A stretch of DNA of 64,000 nt. It comes from Areca catechu. Its lineage: Eukaryota > Streptophyta > Magnoliopsida > Arecales > Arecaceae. Both the position numbers and the translations under genes were made by a program. Each line of letters begins with the position of its first letter. Positions within the stretch are counted from its first letter, which is position 1. The DNA is taken from positions 62,347,851 through 62,411,850 of the forward strand of contig CM038044.1 of the NCBI GenBank assembly GCA_021397845.1, read 5' to 3'. Positions 34,578 through 46,046 of the stretch are shown here, in pieces. The notes under the pieces are model-generated. The model was not told the DNA's origin and searched no databases. It saw nothing but the letters and a program-made list of their open reading frames with translations.

Positions 34578-36698
34578 CTAGGAGAATGGATCAATGACAC
34601 CTTACTCTCTTCTAATCACACAGAACCTATCCTCACTCAAAGGCTTTGTAAACACATCTGCTAACTGATCATTAGTACAAACAAAATCAAGAATTACATT
34701 AGAGTTTTGTACATGATCTCTTATTAAATGATGTCTTATTTCAATGTATTTACTTCTTGAATATTGCACAGGATTTTTAGATAGGTTGATTGCACTAGTA
34801 TTGTCACATCTTATGGGTGCCTTAGTTAGTTTAATGCAAAAATCTTTGAGTTATTGTTTGATCCAGAGGATTTGAGCACAACAGCTTCCAACTGCTATAT
34901 ATTCGGCTTCCGCCGTAGATAGAGCAACTGAGTTCTGTTTCTTGCTACTCCAAGAGATCAAATTTATTCCAAGAAACTGACAGGTTCCACTAGTACTTTT
35001 ACGATCAAGTTTACACCCAGCAAAGTCAGCATCAGAATAAGCAATTAATTCAAATGAAAAATCTCTAGAGTACCATAAACCAATTTCAATTGAGCCAGAT
35101 AGATATCTAAGTATGCGTTTAACAGCCAAAAGATGAGACTCTTTAAGATTAGATTGATATCTAGCACACATACAGATACTAAACATGATATCTGGCCTAC
35201 TGGCAGTAAGATATAACAATGAACCAATCATGCCATGATATAATTTTTGGTCTATAGACTTACCTGATTCATCCTTGTCAAGTCTACATGTAGAGCTCAT
35301 AGGGGTACCTAAAGGCTTAGTGTTCTCCATTCAAAACTTCTTGAGTATTTCTTTTGTGTATTTTGTTTGGTTGATGAAGATCCCCTCTTTGGTTTGCCTT
35401 ATTTGGAGTCCGAGGAAGAAATTCAGTTATCCCATCATGCTCATCTCGAACTCACCCTGCATTAATCTTGCAAAATCTTGACAAAGAGATTCATTAGTAG
35501 CACCAAATATTATATCATCTACATAGATTTGTACTACTAAGAGATCATCATTCTTTTTCTTTAAAAATAAAGTTTTATCTACATTACCTCTAGTAAAATC
35601 ATTTTTCAGCAAAAAGGAGCTTAAACGATCATACCAAGCTCTTGGAGCTTGTTTTAATCCATATAAAGCTTTATGAAGTTTATAAACATGATTTGGAAAT
35701 TCAGAATTTTTAAAACCAGAGGGTTGCTCAACATAAACTTCTTCTTCAATTAATCCATTTAAAAAGGCACTTTTAACATCCATTTGATATAGTTTAAAAT
35801 TCATGAAGCAAGCAAAAGCCAACAATAGCCTAATTGCCTCAAGTCTAGCCACAGGAGCAAAGGTTTCATCAAAATCTATCCCTTCCTCCTGATTGTATCC
35901 TTTGGCAACTAGTCTAGCTTTATTTCTAATTACTATTCCATTTTTATCAAGTTTATTTCAAAGAACCCATTTTGTACCAATAATTGATGTGTTTGAAGGC
36001 CTATCCACTAGTGTCCAAACATTGTTCCTTTTAAATTTATTAAGTTCATCTTGCATAGCATTTATCCAATTACTATCACATTCAACTTCCTCAATAGTTT
36101 TAGGTTCAATTTGAGATACAAAAGCTAAGTAATCACAAATATTTCTAAGAGATGATCGAGTACTTACACCTTTAGATGGATCACCTATAATTAGTTCTTT
36201 TGGGTGTCCATGAGCATACCTCCATTCTTTTGGTAATGGATCAACAGTTGATGTATTTTCATCACCTTGTGCTTGATCTCCTTCAGTATTTTGATCATCG
36301 TTCTGTTCCTTGGTAAGCCCTTCATTGTTGTTTATTTCTTCAGTTTTCTTGCTACCTGTTTCATCAAAAAGTACATCTTCTTTTCTTGAAAATTTTTGGT
36401 TAGTTTCATCAAATACCACATATATGGATTCTTCAACAGCAAGTGTTCTTCTGTTGAAGATCCTGTATGCCTTGCTAGATGTGGAGTAGCCTAGAAAGAC
36501 TCCCTCATCTAATTTGGCATCAAATTTACTCAAATTATCTTTACCATTGTTTAAGATGAAACAACGGCATCCAAAAACATGAAAATAGTGAATTGAAGGT
36601 TTTCTACCCTTCCAAAGTTCATAAGGGGTTTTCTTTAAAATTGGTCGAATTAAAACTCGATTTAAATATAGCATGCAGTATTTATAGCTTCCGTCCAA
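34578..36698 (-). pseudogene. RT and RNase H of S2 pol
   Basis: Three main frames (36698-35958, 35852-35427, 35330-34851) cover the integrase C-terminal region, RT and RNase H. Recognisable are YELWKGRKPSIHYF, GYSTSSKAYRIFN, WRYAHGHPKELI, LYQMDVKSAFLNG, YVDDIIFG and the RNase H stretch YSDADFAGC..STAEAEYIAVG. The TAA at 34853-34851, after WIKQ, is at the same residue as in S1. A further 90 codons then lead to the true stop at 34580-34578. Frameshifts divide the three parts. Confidence 0.85.
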
Positions 36699-37767
36699 AA
36701 ATATCTAGGTAAATCATTTACACAAAGCATAGTGCGTGCCATTTCTTCAAGAGTTCTATTTTTTCTTTCTACCATCCCATTTTGTTGAGGTGTCCTAGGT
36801 GTAGAAAAATTGTGATGAATTCCATTTTCAATACAGAATTTATCAAAATCGACATTTTCAAATTCGGTTCCATGATCACTTCTGAAAGATACTACTGAAA
36901 CACCTTTTTCATTCAAAACTCTTTTGTAAAACTAATAAATTCAGAAAATGTTTCATCTTTATGTGCTAAAAACATGACCCATGTAAATCGTGAGAAATCA
37001 TCTACAATGACTAGACCATACTTCTTACCTCCCAAACTAGATGTTCTAGTAGGCCCAAAGAGGTCCATGTGAAGCAATTCCAAAGGTCTAGATGTAGAGA
37101 TCACTCCTTTTGGTTTGAAAGATGATTTTGTTTGTTTTCCATGTTGACATGCACTGCAAATTTTATCTTTTTTAAAATTGAGTTTAGGAAAATCTTTTAC
37201 CAAGTTCTTTTTGCTAAGTTTTGAAATTAAATGCATGCTTGCATGTCCTTCTCTACGATGCCAAAGCCAACTAGTTTCATCGATCTTGGCTTCCATTGCC
37301 ACTAGATATTGACCTTTCTGAATAGGGAGATCATCAAGATCAACCATATAAATATTGCCATGCCTATGACCAATAAACTTAATGCCATTGTCATCTAGAC
37401 TAGAAACAATGCACAAAGAAGATTCAAAAACAACTTTAAAATTTTTGTCACAAAATTGACTAATGATAAGCAAGTTTTGTTTTAAACCATCAACATATAA
37501 AACATTATCAATATAAGAGGTAGGGGTGATATGGATTTTACCAATACCGATAATTTTGCCCTTTCCATTATCACCAAAAGTTACATTGCCACCATTTTGA
37601 TATGTGAGTGATGAGAACTGCTCCACATCTCCTGTCATATGCCTTGAGCAACCGCTATCAAGGTACCACATCCTTTTCTTTTTTGGTTGCAAGGCATACC
37701 TGCAATAAAGATCAAGTGGAGACTTTAGGTACCCAAGCCATCTTGGGTCCTCTTTGGTTAGTGGCAT
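36662..37767 (-). pseudogene. Protease and integrase of S2 pol
   Basis: Frames 37767-36913 and 36916-36662. Protease motif WYLDSGCSRHM, zinc domain WHRREGHAS and CSACQHGKQ, integrase HMDLFGP, FRSDHGTEF and MVERKNR, so the D-D-E residues are present. A one-base shift near 36915 splits the core before FRSDHGTEF. A short A-run (PKKKRM) just before the protease changes frame relative to the gag end. Confidence 0.88.
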
Positions 37768-38368
37768 TGGTTCCTTTCGAAACCCAAACTTTCTTTGTAT
37801 TAATTAATTTTCTTTTGTTACACATATAAGATTTATGTCCTTTGATACCACAAGTATAGCAAGTAATGGATGAAGATGCAGGCACAAAGAAATTTTTAAA
37901 GAGTTTTTGTTTCTTATGAGTTCTGAATCCTAATCCTGCTTTGTCAAATACTGCTCTTTGGTTATTTAAGAGTAAATTTAATTTTTCAGAACTATAAGTA
38001 AATTTTTCTACAAAAGGTTTTAGTTTTTTGATTTCTTCTTTATATCTTTTATTTTCAATTAAAATTTCTTTGCTTTGTTTTGACAAATTTTCATTTGAAA
38101 GTAAGTCACTTTTCTTTTTAAAGATATCCTTTTCTTTTTCAAGAACCATAATCTTATCATTTAATTTTTTATTTTGTATAAGAAGGCATTCATTTTCATT
38201 TGAAAGGTTGTTATTTGTTTTAGCTAGATCCAAATTTTGCTTCTTTAAGTCTTTATATTTTGACTTTAGCTTTTGAAATTCTATGACTAGTTCATCAAAA
38301 ATCTCATGAAGCTCATCAAAAGTAAATTCATTTTCGGTTTCAGAACATACCTCTTCTTGATCGGCCAT
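37712..38368 (-). pseudogene. Gag C-terminal extension of S2: coiled coil and zinc knuckle
   Basis: An unbroken 218-codon frame starting MADQEEVCSETENEFTFDEL. Residues about 25-125 are a Lys/Glu/Leu/Asn-rich coiled coil. A CCHC zinc knuckle CYTCGIKGHKSYMC follows at about residue 170. It ends PKVST and TGA, as in S1. In S1 and S3 the same region is broken, so this is the reference copy for the module. Confidence 0.8.
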
Positions 38369-38382
38369 CAGACAAAAGTTTG

Positions 38383-39374
38383 CTACCTCTTGCTGGAGTC
38401 TTCACTTTCACTCCAGGTTGTCATCATGGCTTTCTTTCTTAGCTTTCTTCTGCTTTTCTTTAACAAGGGGCAGTCTATCTTGAAATGCCCGGGTTTTTTA
38501 TACTCAAAACACGTAGGCTGCTCCATCTCCTTTTCCTTATCCTTTTCCTTACTCGGCTCACCTTTCAGAGGTTTCTTTTTGTAGTTGAACTTTTTCTTCC
38601 TCATGAACCTTCTGAATTTCCTTGCTAATAGAGCCGTTTCATCTTCTTCGTCATCCTTTTCAGAGTCTTCGCTTGAGTCCTCTCTGGTAGTAGATTTGAA
38701 CGCGATCGCCTTCTTCTTTTTGTCCACCTCTCCGTTCTTTTGTTTGAGAGAGAGCTCATAAGTCATTAAAGAGCCCAGCAGTTGTTCCAGTGGGAGAGTG
38801 TTGACATCTTTAGCTTCTTCAATCGTAGTGACCTTTGCATCCCATGAAGCTGGTAGAGACCTGAGAAGTTTATTCACAAGTTCACCGTTAGAGATTATTT
38901 TTCCTAGACTTCTCATGCCATTCACAATGTTTGTGAACCTAGTATACATCTCACTGATAGACTCAGTAGGTTCCATTTTAAACATTTCATATGTGTGAAT
39001 TAGCATGTTAACCTTGGTGGTTTTCACTTGGTGTGTACCCTCAAGTGTATTCCAAATCTCCTTGGCGGAGAGATAATTTGATATTCTATTAAATTCACTA
39101 GGATCAAAAGAACAAAATAAAAGGTTCATTGCCTTAGCATTAAGCTCAATTTGCTTAATGTCATTCTCATCCCAATCATCTTCCATTTTAGGAGTGAGAA
39201 TGCCATTAATCATCATTGTGGGTTGATGAGGACCTTTTACAATTGTTCACCATAAATTATAATCAAGAGCTTGTGCATGCGTGTCTGCCAGTATGTGTAA
39301 TTTGTGCTATTAAAAAGTGGGGGTCAATTTGAAGCTTGACCTTCAACTATACCCATTCCTATTGGGGCTGCCAT
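38383..39374 (-). pseudogene. Gag N-terminal part of S2
   Basis: Start ATG at 39374-39372 (MAAPIGMGIVEGQ). A stop follows at codon 17 (AAT TGA) and a small deletion near 39270 shifts the frame. From 39216 it is open: EFNRISNYLSAKEIWNTLE, MYTRFTNIVNGMRSLGK and LPASWDAKVTTIEEA are the copia Gag core. The first zinc knuckle reads CFEYKKPGHFKIDCP, with Cys to Tyr in the second position, so it would not bind zinc properly. Confidence 0.85.
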
Positions 39375-39417
39375 GATCTTTCACTCAAGATCCTTGGACC
39401 TACAAGAGAGTACCGGT

Positions 39418-39429
39418 GCTCTGATACCA
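39418..39429 (-). other. tRNA primer binding site of S2
   Basis: The minus strand reads TGGTATCAGAGC, two bases after the LTR end. Confidence 0.92.
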
Positions 39430-39431
39430 CT

Positions 39432-40899
39432 TGTTTCCCAGAAATAGAGCATAAGAGGGGGGGTGAATTGGGTCTTTTAAAAATTTAATACAATAAAATG
39501 AAGGTCTAGTGGTGCTTGTGAGCAATGATAAATTTGATGCAAGATGTTAGCAATAATTAAAGAGCACGAGAAGAAAAGAGCAATCACACACAAACACAAA
39601 GTTTATAGTGATTAGGTGCAAACCTAGCACCTACATCCACTCCACAAGCCACCCTTGGGAATTTCACTATAATCCACACTAGATTACAGTCGACTTGTTT
39701 TTCACAAGGCTCACAAGTCAAAACCTAAGTTGGTTTTGTCACTTAGGCTTGCTTACCAACAAACCTTAACACTTGTTTTGTCTTCAGGCTCACAAGTTAA
39801 CCCTAGTTGGTTTTATCCTTTTGGCTCACCAACAAACCACAATCACCTTCTTTTAAGATACCCTTGAAAGCAAGGTCAAATCACAATAAAAATAGATATG
39901 AAATTTAAAAACTACAACAAACTCTCTTCAAGAGTAGATTGGAATCTTTGAAGCTCAAGTGGATACTTTGTCTTCACTCTTCCTTGGAATCTCCTTCAAG
40001 GTGCCTCTTTTTGGAATGAAGTAAGGATGAGCTTGTAGGCTTTTCAATGGAATCAAGCTAGAAGAGGCTTTTGATGTGAAGTTTGGAGAGAATATTGACT
40101 TTTTGGCTTTTGAGTAGACTTCAATGCACTTGAATACACTTCACTTCACTTCTCTTGCTTTAAAATGAGGTTGGTGGACCTTAAATACACCAAAAACCTT
40201 CCAAAAAATGGTTTGTGACCATTGGTGCCTTGGAAATAGCCGTTTGGTGCTTGAAAAGTAAGTTCTGCAAGCCAGAAAAATAGATCCGTTAGAGCTGTCA
40301 GGCTGCAAGTGTCGACACTTGGCTGTCAGGTGTCGACACTTGGCTGTTAGGTGTCAACACTTGATTTCTGGGTGTCGACTCTTGAACATTCAAGTGTCGA
40401 CACTTGGCTGTCAGGTGTCGACACTTGACACAAAAATCCTCAATATTACAAAGTTCTGTATTTTCAAAAATCTCAGGCCTTGAGTCAACACTTGGAACCT
40501 AAGTGTCGACACTTGGTGTCAACACTTGAATATAGGTGTCGACACTTGACGTGCCAAGGATTTTTGTCTGTGCCAAATGCTGAAGTGTCAACACTTGACT
40601 GTCCAGGTGTCGACACTTGAGATTGAAAACTTTCAGATTCAAGTATAAATGCCTCGAAAATATAAATAAAATTCTTGAATATATCAACACATAATATTTA
40701 AACATTTATATGCCCTTTTTCAATGAAGAGAATGCAAGGATTTGTGAGAATTACTCCGTGCCATTACGTGCCATACACCATAAGTTTTTGGAATTTTGAT
40801 GTTCTTTTTTCCTGAAAACTCACAACTTGAAATCCTCATTAGAATACAATATGCACTCAATATTTTGTTATTCATCAAAATCACTGGGTGGAGCCAACA
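39432..40899 (-). repeat. 5' LTR of S2
   Basis: The minus strand starts TGTTGGCTCCACCCAGTG and ends TTTCTGGGAAACA. Arrays of GTGTCGACACTTGG (some decayed to GTGTCAACAC) lie at about 40310-40430 and 40480-40620. The C to T type changes within GTCGAC are what methylation decay would give. Confidence 0.92.
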
Positions 40900-41268
40900 G
40901 ACCCTATGCCTTCGCTTTCGAGTATTAAGGGGTGTGAGGCCCTAGTTATTGCCTTTGCCCTAGTTATCGCCTTTCCCGTCGAGTCCCCTCTATGGTCTTA
41001 GAGATTTTTCTTTACGACCCCAGGTAGCGATTTGGGTGGGATGCCCTGGGCTTCACATATAGTGGGATGGGTGAGATGCCCTAGAGGTGAGAGGTCTCTT
41101 CGTGAATGTAAGTCCCAAGTTCGTAGAGTGTCCAATTTTCCTATCCTCCATCTCCATTATTACTTCGCCACCCTTAGAAAAATAAAAAAATAAAAAAAAT
41201 AGGATACCCTAATCTTTGGTGACTTCTCAGCTCGCCGGCGATCCTACCCTAATCCCCGTCCCCCATCA
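40900..41268 (+). repeat. 3' LTR of E1, right part
   Basis: Continues the LTR interrupted at 30008 (GACCCTATGCCTTCGCTTTC matches the 5' LTR near 28100) and ends CCCCCATCA at 41268, followed by ATGTC. Confidence 0.9.
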
Positions 41269-41729
41269 ATGTCCCTTCATGTTTGGTGCGCAATCATAAA
41301 TCCATAGGTCCTTCTGTTTGAAGGCTTTTGGTTTTCTGATATAACCTTTGGAATCCCACATCTGTTAACCAAATTTTGACTAGTTACTTGCCATATGGCA
41401 AGTAGAAAAATCGCCAAAAAATTGAAGAGATACATACATATCTCTTGGCATAGTGATATGGCATGATGTGGCATATCAAGATAACCTTTCACCCAAGAGA
41501 CTCCCTCTGCTTGAAGGGTCCTATCTGATCATTAAAAAATCATATCAAGGAATGAGAAAAAGATTTATCAGGCACCCCTTCACTCAGTATATAAAGGCAT
41601 CGATATTCTGATGCAAAATAGATTTGAAAGAAATATTTTTTCTCTCTTCCTTCTCTTAGGACAAAAAGTCTACTTTAAGACAAGGCTTGTCATTTTAAGA
41701 TAAGAGTCTAGGAAGAGATATAGGAGGGA
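41269..41729 (+). repeat. Ty1/copia LTR copy 2, segment 2
   Basis: Carries the right hairpin arm (41271-41291) and the TATA box (41588-41596, TATATAAAG). It ends AGGGA (41725-41729), the left flank of E2. Confidence 0.65.
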
Positions 41730-42333
41730 TGATGGGGATCCAAGAATTTATTAGAGTCCATTAGTACTATGTCACTTTAATCAAAGTAAGCCAATTGAGT
41801 CATGTAATAAAGTGGAACATGTGAGTCCAGCTGAGTCCCTTTAGTCTCGTAAGTCTTTTATTTCAAGTCAAGAGTCTTGTAATGTCAAGATCCAAGAGAA
41901 GAATAAGCAAACCTGGAGATTCACTAGGACCCCTCAACCAGAGCTGGACTTCATGCACCTGGGCCCTTTCATGCCGCTAAGCCCACAAGAGAGAGCTCCA
42001 GTCCAAGACAAAGGCCCACTGTTGACCAGGTTCACCAGTGTTTCTTGGCCCACAAGTCAGGATTTCTTAGCCCTCAAGTCATGTACCCTGGGATGAATCT
42101 ATAAATACCCACCCCTCCCCTCTTGTATGAAACATCTTTTTTTTCATGAATACAAATTGAAAGTTATTTTGTCTAAGTTTTTTTCTCCAGATTGGAGTGG
42201 GTGTGAGGCCCGTGTTCCTTGTTCTTGAGTGCAAGCCCTAGCCACCCTGCTCCTTTTTTCTTCTTCCAGGCAAACTCTAATTCCCTGGTGACTTCTATGC
42301 TTGCCAACAATCCCCGCAACCCGTCCCTCATCA
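41730..42333 (+). repeat. 5' LTR of E2
   Basis: Starts TGATGGGGATCCAAG and ends CCGTCCCTCATCA. TATA box near 42099-42108 (CTATAAATAC). Confidence 0.9.
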
Positions 42334-42336
42334 ACT

Positions 42337-42349
42337 TGGTATCAGAGCC
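42337..42349 (+). other. tRNA primer binding site of E2
   Basis: TGGTATCAGAGCC, three bases after the LTR. Confidence 0.9.
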
Positions 42350-43503
42350 CTAAGGATTAGGGTTTCCTCTTCCTCCCCGGCTCCATATCATTCCTCCTAT
42401 TCAGATTTTCCTATGCAAGACTCTGTCTCAAACCTCGGTTAGCCATCGAGGATCATCAATGCCCTGCATCTGCCTCCCTCCCATGACCCCCAATGCCCCA
42501 TCATCATCTTCCACCCAAACCCACAACAGCCGATGCCCATGCACCGTCTGCCCTGATCCACGCCCCATCATCGCACGCGATGCCTCACCAACCAGAGGAC
42601 ACCGCCATCATCATCATCCGCCACTGCCCGAGCCATCTCCACCGGACCTCCACCCGTGAAGCCCATCTCCACACCGCCTATAACCGGGAACACCTCCGAT
42701 CAAGTCTCCCCCATGCCACCGACTCCCACTCCAGATCCTCCCCCTCTCTGGATCTGCTGTGCCACCACACGGATCTTCATGCTATGCGACAATGCCCTAC
42801 CAATCTCCTCCTCCAAAGACCTCTTCCAAATCGATCGACGCCCCTGCTACCATCACCCAGATTTGGTCGGTGCCTCCACCAGATCACCTTCCTTCCCCCG
42901 TCGATTGCCCGTGCCACCAATGCCCATGATGCCTCATCATCCGTGCTCCCTTGCCTGAAGCCAGCCACCTCCAAACTAGTGAGAAGTCGTTCCCCCCCTC
43001 TTCTGGCTACCCGTCTCCTCCTTCAAAGCCCCTCCAGCCACCTGAGATTTGGTCTTCCATGTAACACCTTTCCACCGTCTCCATAGCCACCGGAGATCTG
43101 CCTCCCATCCGTGCCACCACCGTCATTCTAAGCGCTGTTGCCGACGATGCCTGCCAGAATCCCGCCCCGCAAGCCCCTTTGTTACCTGGTCTCAGTCCGT
43201 GAAGAAGGAGAAAGGGGACAGCATGAATGTGAAAGCAGTGTCGTCCCCTATTGCCGACCTCAGTGCTACTTGATTTCTAGAGCTACATGATTTTCAGAGC
43301 ATATGATTCTCAGAGCAGTGAGAATTTCTAAGTTTCATAGATCTCAGAGCAAAGCAGATTAAAAAAAAAGAAATCTGGGATTTGTTAAAAAAAGAATGGG
43401 TGAACCTAGCCTAAGAGCCTTTTTCGATGTGATTGGTTCCGGTTCCATCAAACCCCTACTCACGCAAACTCGACGGAGTTGAGTTCTCTCCACTACAGGG
43501 AAA
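42350..43503 (+). other. E2 internal region, no retrotransposon protein
   Basis: Very C-rich, with overlapping frames rich in Pro, His, Ser and Thr (for example 42493-43086). Such frames are expected in sequence with few A/T-rich stop codons, so I do not call a gene. The last part is homologous to E1 (GAAGAAGGAGAAAGGGG and a TTCAGAGCA.ATGATT repeat). A CACTACAGGGAAA tract before the 3' LTR is a weak PPT. Confidence 0.6.
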
Positions 43504-44106
43504 TGATGGGAATCCAAGAATCTATTAGAGTCCATTAGTACTGTGTGACTTGAGTCAAAGTGAGCCAATGAGTCATGTAATAAAGTGGAACATGTAAGTC
43601 CAGTTGAGTCCCTTTAGGCCTGTGAGTCTTTTGTTTCAAGTCAAGAGTCCTGTAATGTCAAGATCCAAGAGGAGAGTAAGTAGACCTGGAGATTCACTAG
43701 GCCCCCTCAACCAGACCTGGACTTCATGCACCTAGGCCCTTTCATGCCTCCAAGCCCAAAAGAGAGCTCCAGTCCAAGACAAAGGCCTACTGTTGACCAG
43801 GTCCACCAAGGTTTCTTGGCCCACAAGTCAGAGTTTCTTAGCCCTCAAGTCATGTACCCTGGAGTGAATCTATAAATATTCACCCCTCTCCTCTTGTATG
43901 AAACATCTTTTTTTTCATGAATACAAATTAAAAGTTATTTTCTCTAAGTATTTTTCTCCAAATTGGAGTAGGTGTGAGGCCCGTGTTACCAGTTCTTGAG
44001 TGCAAGCCCAGCTGCCCTGCTCCCTTTTCTTTCTTCTTCAAGGAAAACCCTAATCTCCTGGTGACTTCTATGCTTGCCAGCGATCCCTGCATCCCATCTC
44101 TCATCA
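43504..44106 (+). repeat. 3' LTR of E2
   Basis: Starts TGATGGGAATCCAAG and ends CATCTCTCATCA. TATA near 43870-43880. Confidence 0.9.
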
Positions 44107-44342
44107 AAGGATAATAGGATTCCAAGAGAGGATTCAAAGAGGTCTCTAAGTGCCTTGCAGGAGGGTAGGGGTTCCAGTAAAGAGAGAAAGACTACTAACA
44201 GAAGAAAGGCTACCAGGAAGAGCCCTAGTCAAATAAGCAAGCTCAATAGGAGTGCCTCCTTGATCCAATTCCTATGTGGATCACCTCTGGAGGACATACA
44301 CTTATGTGCTTTATGGAGTATAGCACTCCAGGTATTCCTCTA
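44107..44342 (+). repeat. Ty1/copia LTR copy 2, segment 3
   Basis: Includes GTGGATCACCTCTGGAGG (44277-44294), matching GTGGATCACCATTGGAGG near 14778 in copy 1. The LTR may run on to 44454, where AGAAT repeats the left flank. After about 44342 the two copies no longer align, so the true end is unsure. Confidence 0.5.
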
Positions 44343-46046
44343 TGTTGCCGCCTGGACTGTCAAGGCTTGTAGCTCCTATATGGCGTTAGGCGTCACCCTC
44401 GTTTGGAATCCTGTGTGTGTACCTGGTCCTACAAAAGAAAAGAGACCCGGGCCGAGAATTTCTATGGGGGTGCTCTAACGATCAAGTTAGTGGGCGATCC
44501 AGTGGAACAGATCCCCTCAGTGGATCCTGGTGAGGTCACCATGTTAGGAGGTTATATTTTAGAGAAAAGAAATTGAGAAAGGAGTGTCAGCAAAGAAGGA
44601 GAGCCTGAGCAGGGTTGGCTATATTCGTGGGATTCTTTCGACGAATTCTCAGTAGCCTCAGAGCATTTCATCTGGTTTGCTCTCCCCTTATATGTGCCAA
44701 CAATTACCTTGCTTACCCCTTGCTTGCTTGTCCTCTTTCTTTGTTCGAAGGCCCTTGAAGTTTGTCATAGAGAGGCAGGATTGCCCCTTGAGCTTGCTTT
44801 CCAGATGTTCCCCTTTTGGGGGAGTCCAAAGGGTGGACATCTAGTAGCGTTCAGGGACTGTGCATGAGCTCCCCTTTCTCCCTTCATGGCAGGGAGTTAT
44901 GTTGCTAGCTCTGACATTCTGGTTGGTCGCCATATTTTGGAAAGCTTGGCAGAGCATTGGTATGCGGGCGACCATCCCAGGGTTTGAATTTTCTGGCATG
45001 ACCTTCTTCTTGTGGGTGATGTAGACGGTAGGTTGAGTGGTGCCATGCCACAAATGGGGCATCCTTCCTGATTGGTGTAAACTAGGGCCTGAGGAGATCT
45101 TGGTGCTCCGGTGAGGCATCTCCCTCCATAGGCCTCGGGTGACGGGGCATTGCCTATTTGTCATACTGTCCCAGCGGTGGGATCTTGGTGAAGACATCCC
45201 CTTTCCCACCATGAATTGAATCTTTGTCGTTCTCCTTTTTTTAGTTGGTGGTAGTATGAGCTCGATCCTAGTCGGGAGCTGACCTCGGTAGGGGGCTCAC
45301 TTCGGCTCCTCACTTGGGCACCATGCTCAGGTGGCACCTTCACCTGCCGACTGACAGCCGGCATCCAGATAGACTCCATGTCAGCAGATACAGTTGTATA
45401 AATTGCCCCCCACTCTCGAGCCTGGAAGATGATATAGTGCTCAAGGCGTGGAGAGTAATGATCATGCTGATGTGGATTGGGACGTTTCTTACGTTACCGA
45501 TGTCTCTATGCACCTGTGCCTCGTAGACAATGCCTTTGCATTGATGGGGATTTCGTGGCACTCGGCTTTCCGATGGTGGTCATAAATGCTTCTCCTGGGT
45601 CGACGCGGATCCTCTAGGAATAGAGCATTCGGATCACCCAATGTTAGTACGTGGCATCTTCTAGCTAGTCCAGCAATTAATGAGGTACGTACCTTCAATC
45701 GATATGAGGGAGCGGCATGATTTGTTCTAGAGAAGCCATCCCTTATCTTTTTAAGTACAGGTGGATGGCCTTCGCAGAGTCTCCTCTTTTTTCTAATGCC
45801 TTTTCTCTTTAACTCTTCTCTCCTGGCTTGTGCCGAGGGAGGTCTTCTAGTGAGCTTCAGGTTTCTGAATGAAGGGCTGAGAGGCCGCATGATGTTTCTC
45901 CGGGAATGTTCGGCTGGCATCCTGGCGGGGGCATCCCAGTGGGAGAAGAAGTCCGCTGAGCTTGAGGTTCCCCTGAAGGAGGAGAAAGTGGAGAGAGGTC
46001 CTAGGGGGCAGAGAAGGTGGTTGCCTGTGTGATGAGAGCAGCCTAC
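44343..46046 (-). other. Unassigned LTR-like stretch
   Basis: GC-richer than its surroundings. On the minus strand a purine tract GAGTGGGGGGCAAT (about 45402-45415) looks like a PPT, followed by a possible LTR with a CACATATAAGGGGAGAG TATA region near 44686-44703. This would be the 3' end of a minus-strand Ty3/gypsy element, possibly Tat-like. The 200-codon minus frame at 45489-46091 shows no motif I know and crosses into the G3 LTR, so it is not called. Confidence 0.35.

Larger units (their letters stand above)
30009..40899 (-). mobile_element. Sirevirus S2, complete but decayed
   Basis: A 10.9 kb minus-strand element with both LTRs, primer site, gag, pol, env-like ORF and a PPT cluster. 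It lies inside the 3' LTR of E1. The flanks CATCC (30004-30008) and GACCC (40900-40904) differ in two bases; the E1 5' LTR shows GACCTT at the matching point, so GACCC is probably the original. The element has frameshifts in gag and pol and three stops in the env-like ORF. Confidence 0.92.
27709..41268 (+). mobile_element. Short non-autonomous LTR element E1 (split by S2)
   Basis: LTRs at 27709-28465 and 29612-30008 plus 40900-41268, primer site 28469-28480, internal region 28481-29611. Rejoined length is about 2.7 kb. Target duplication: ACGTC (27704-27708) and ATGTC (41269-41273), one mismatch. It has no gag or pol, so it must have been moved by proteins from another element. E2 is a second member of the family. 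Confidence 0.85.
41730..44106 (+). mobile_element. Short non-autonomous LTR element E2
   Basis: LTRs 41730-42333 and 43504-44106 (604 and 603 bases), primer site 42337-42349, internal region of about 1.17 kb. Flanks AGGGA and AAGGA (44107-44111) differ in one base. Same family as E1 by the TGATGGG ends, primer site, C-rich interior and lack of gag or pol. The two LTRs are very similar, so it is fairly young. Confidence 0.87.

Noticed and set aside
44455..44459. AGAAT as the certain right duplication of copia LTR copy 2
   Set aside because: It matches the left flank 26164-26168, but the bases before it do not resemble the end of copy 1 or end in CA, so chance is not excluded.
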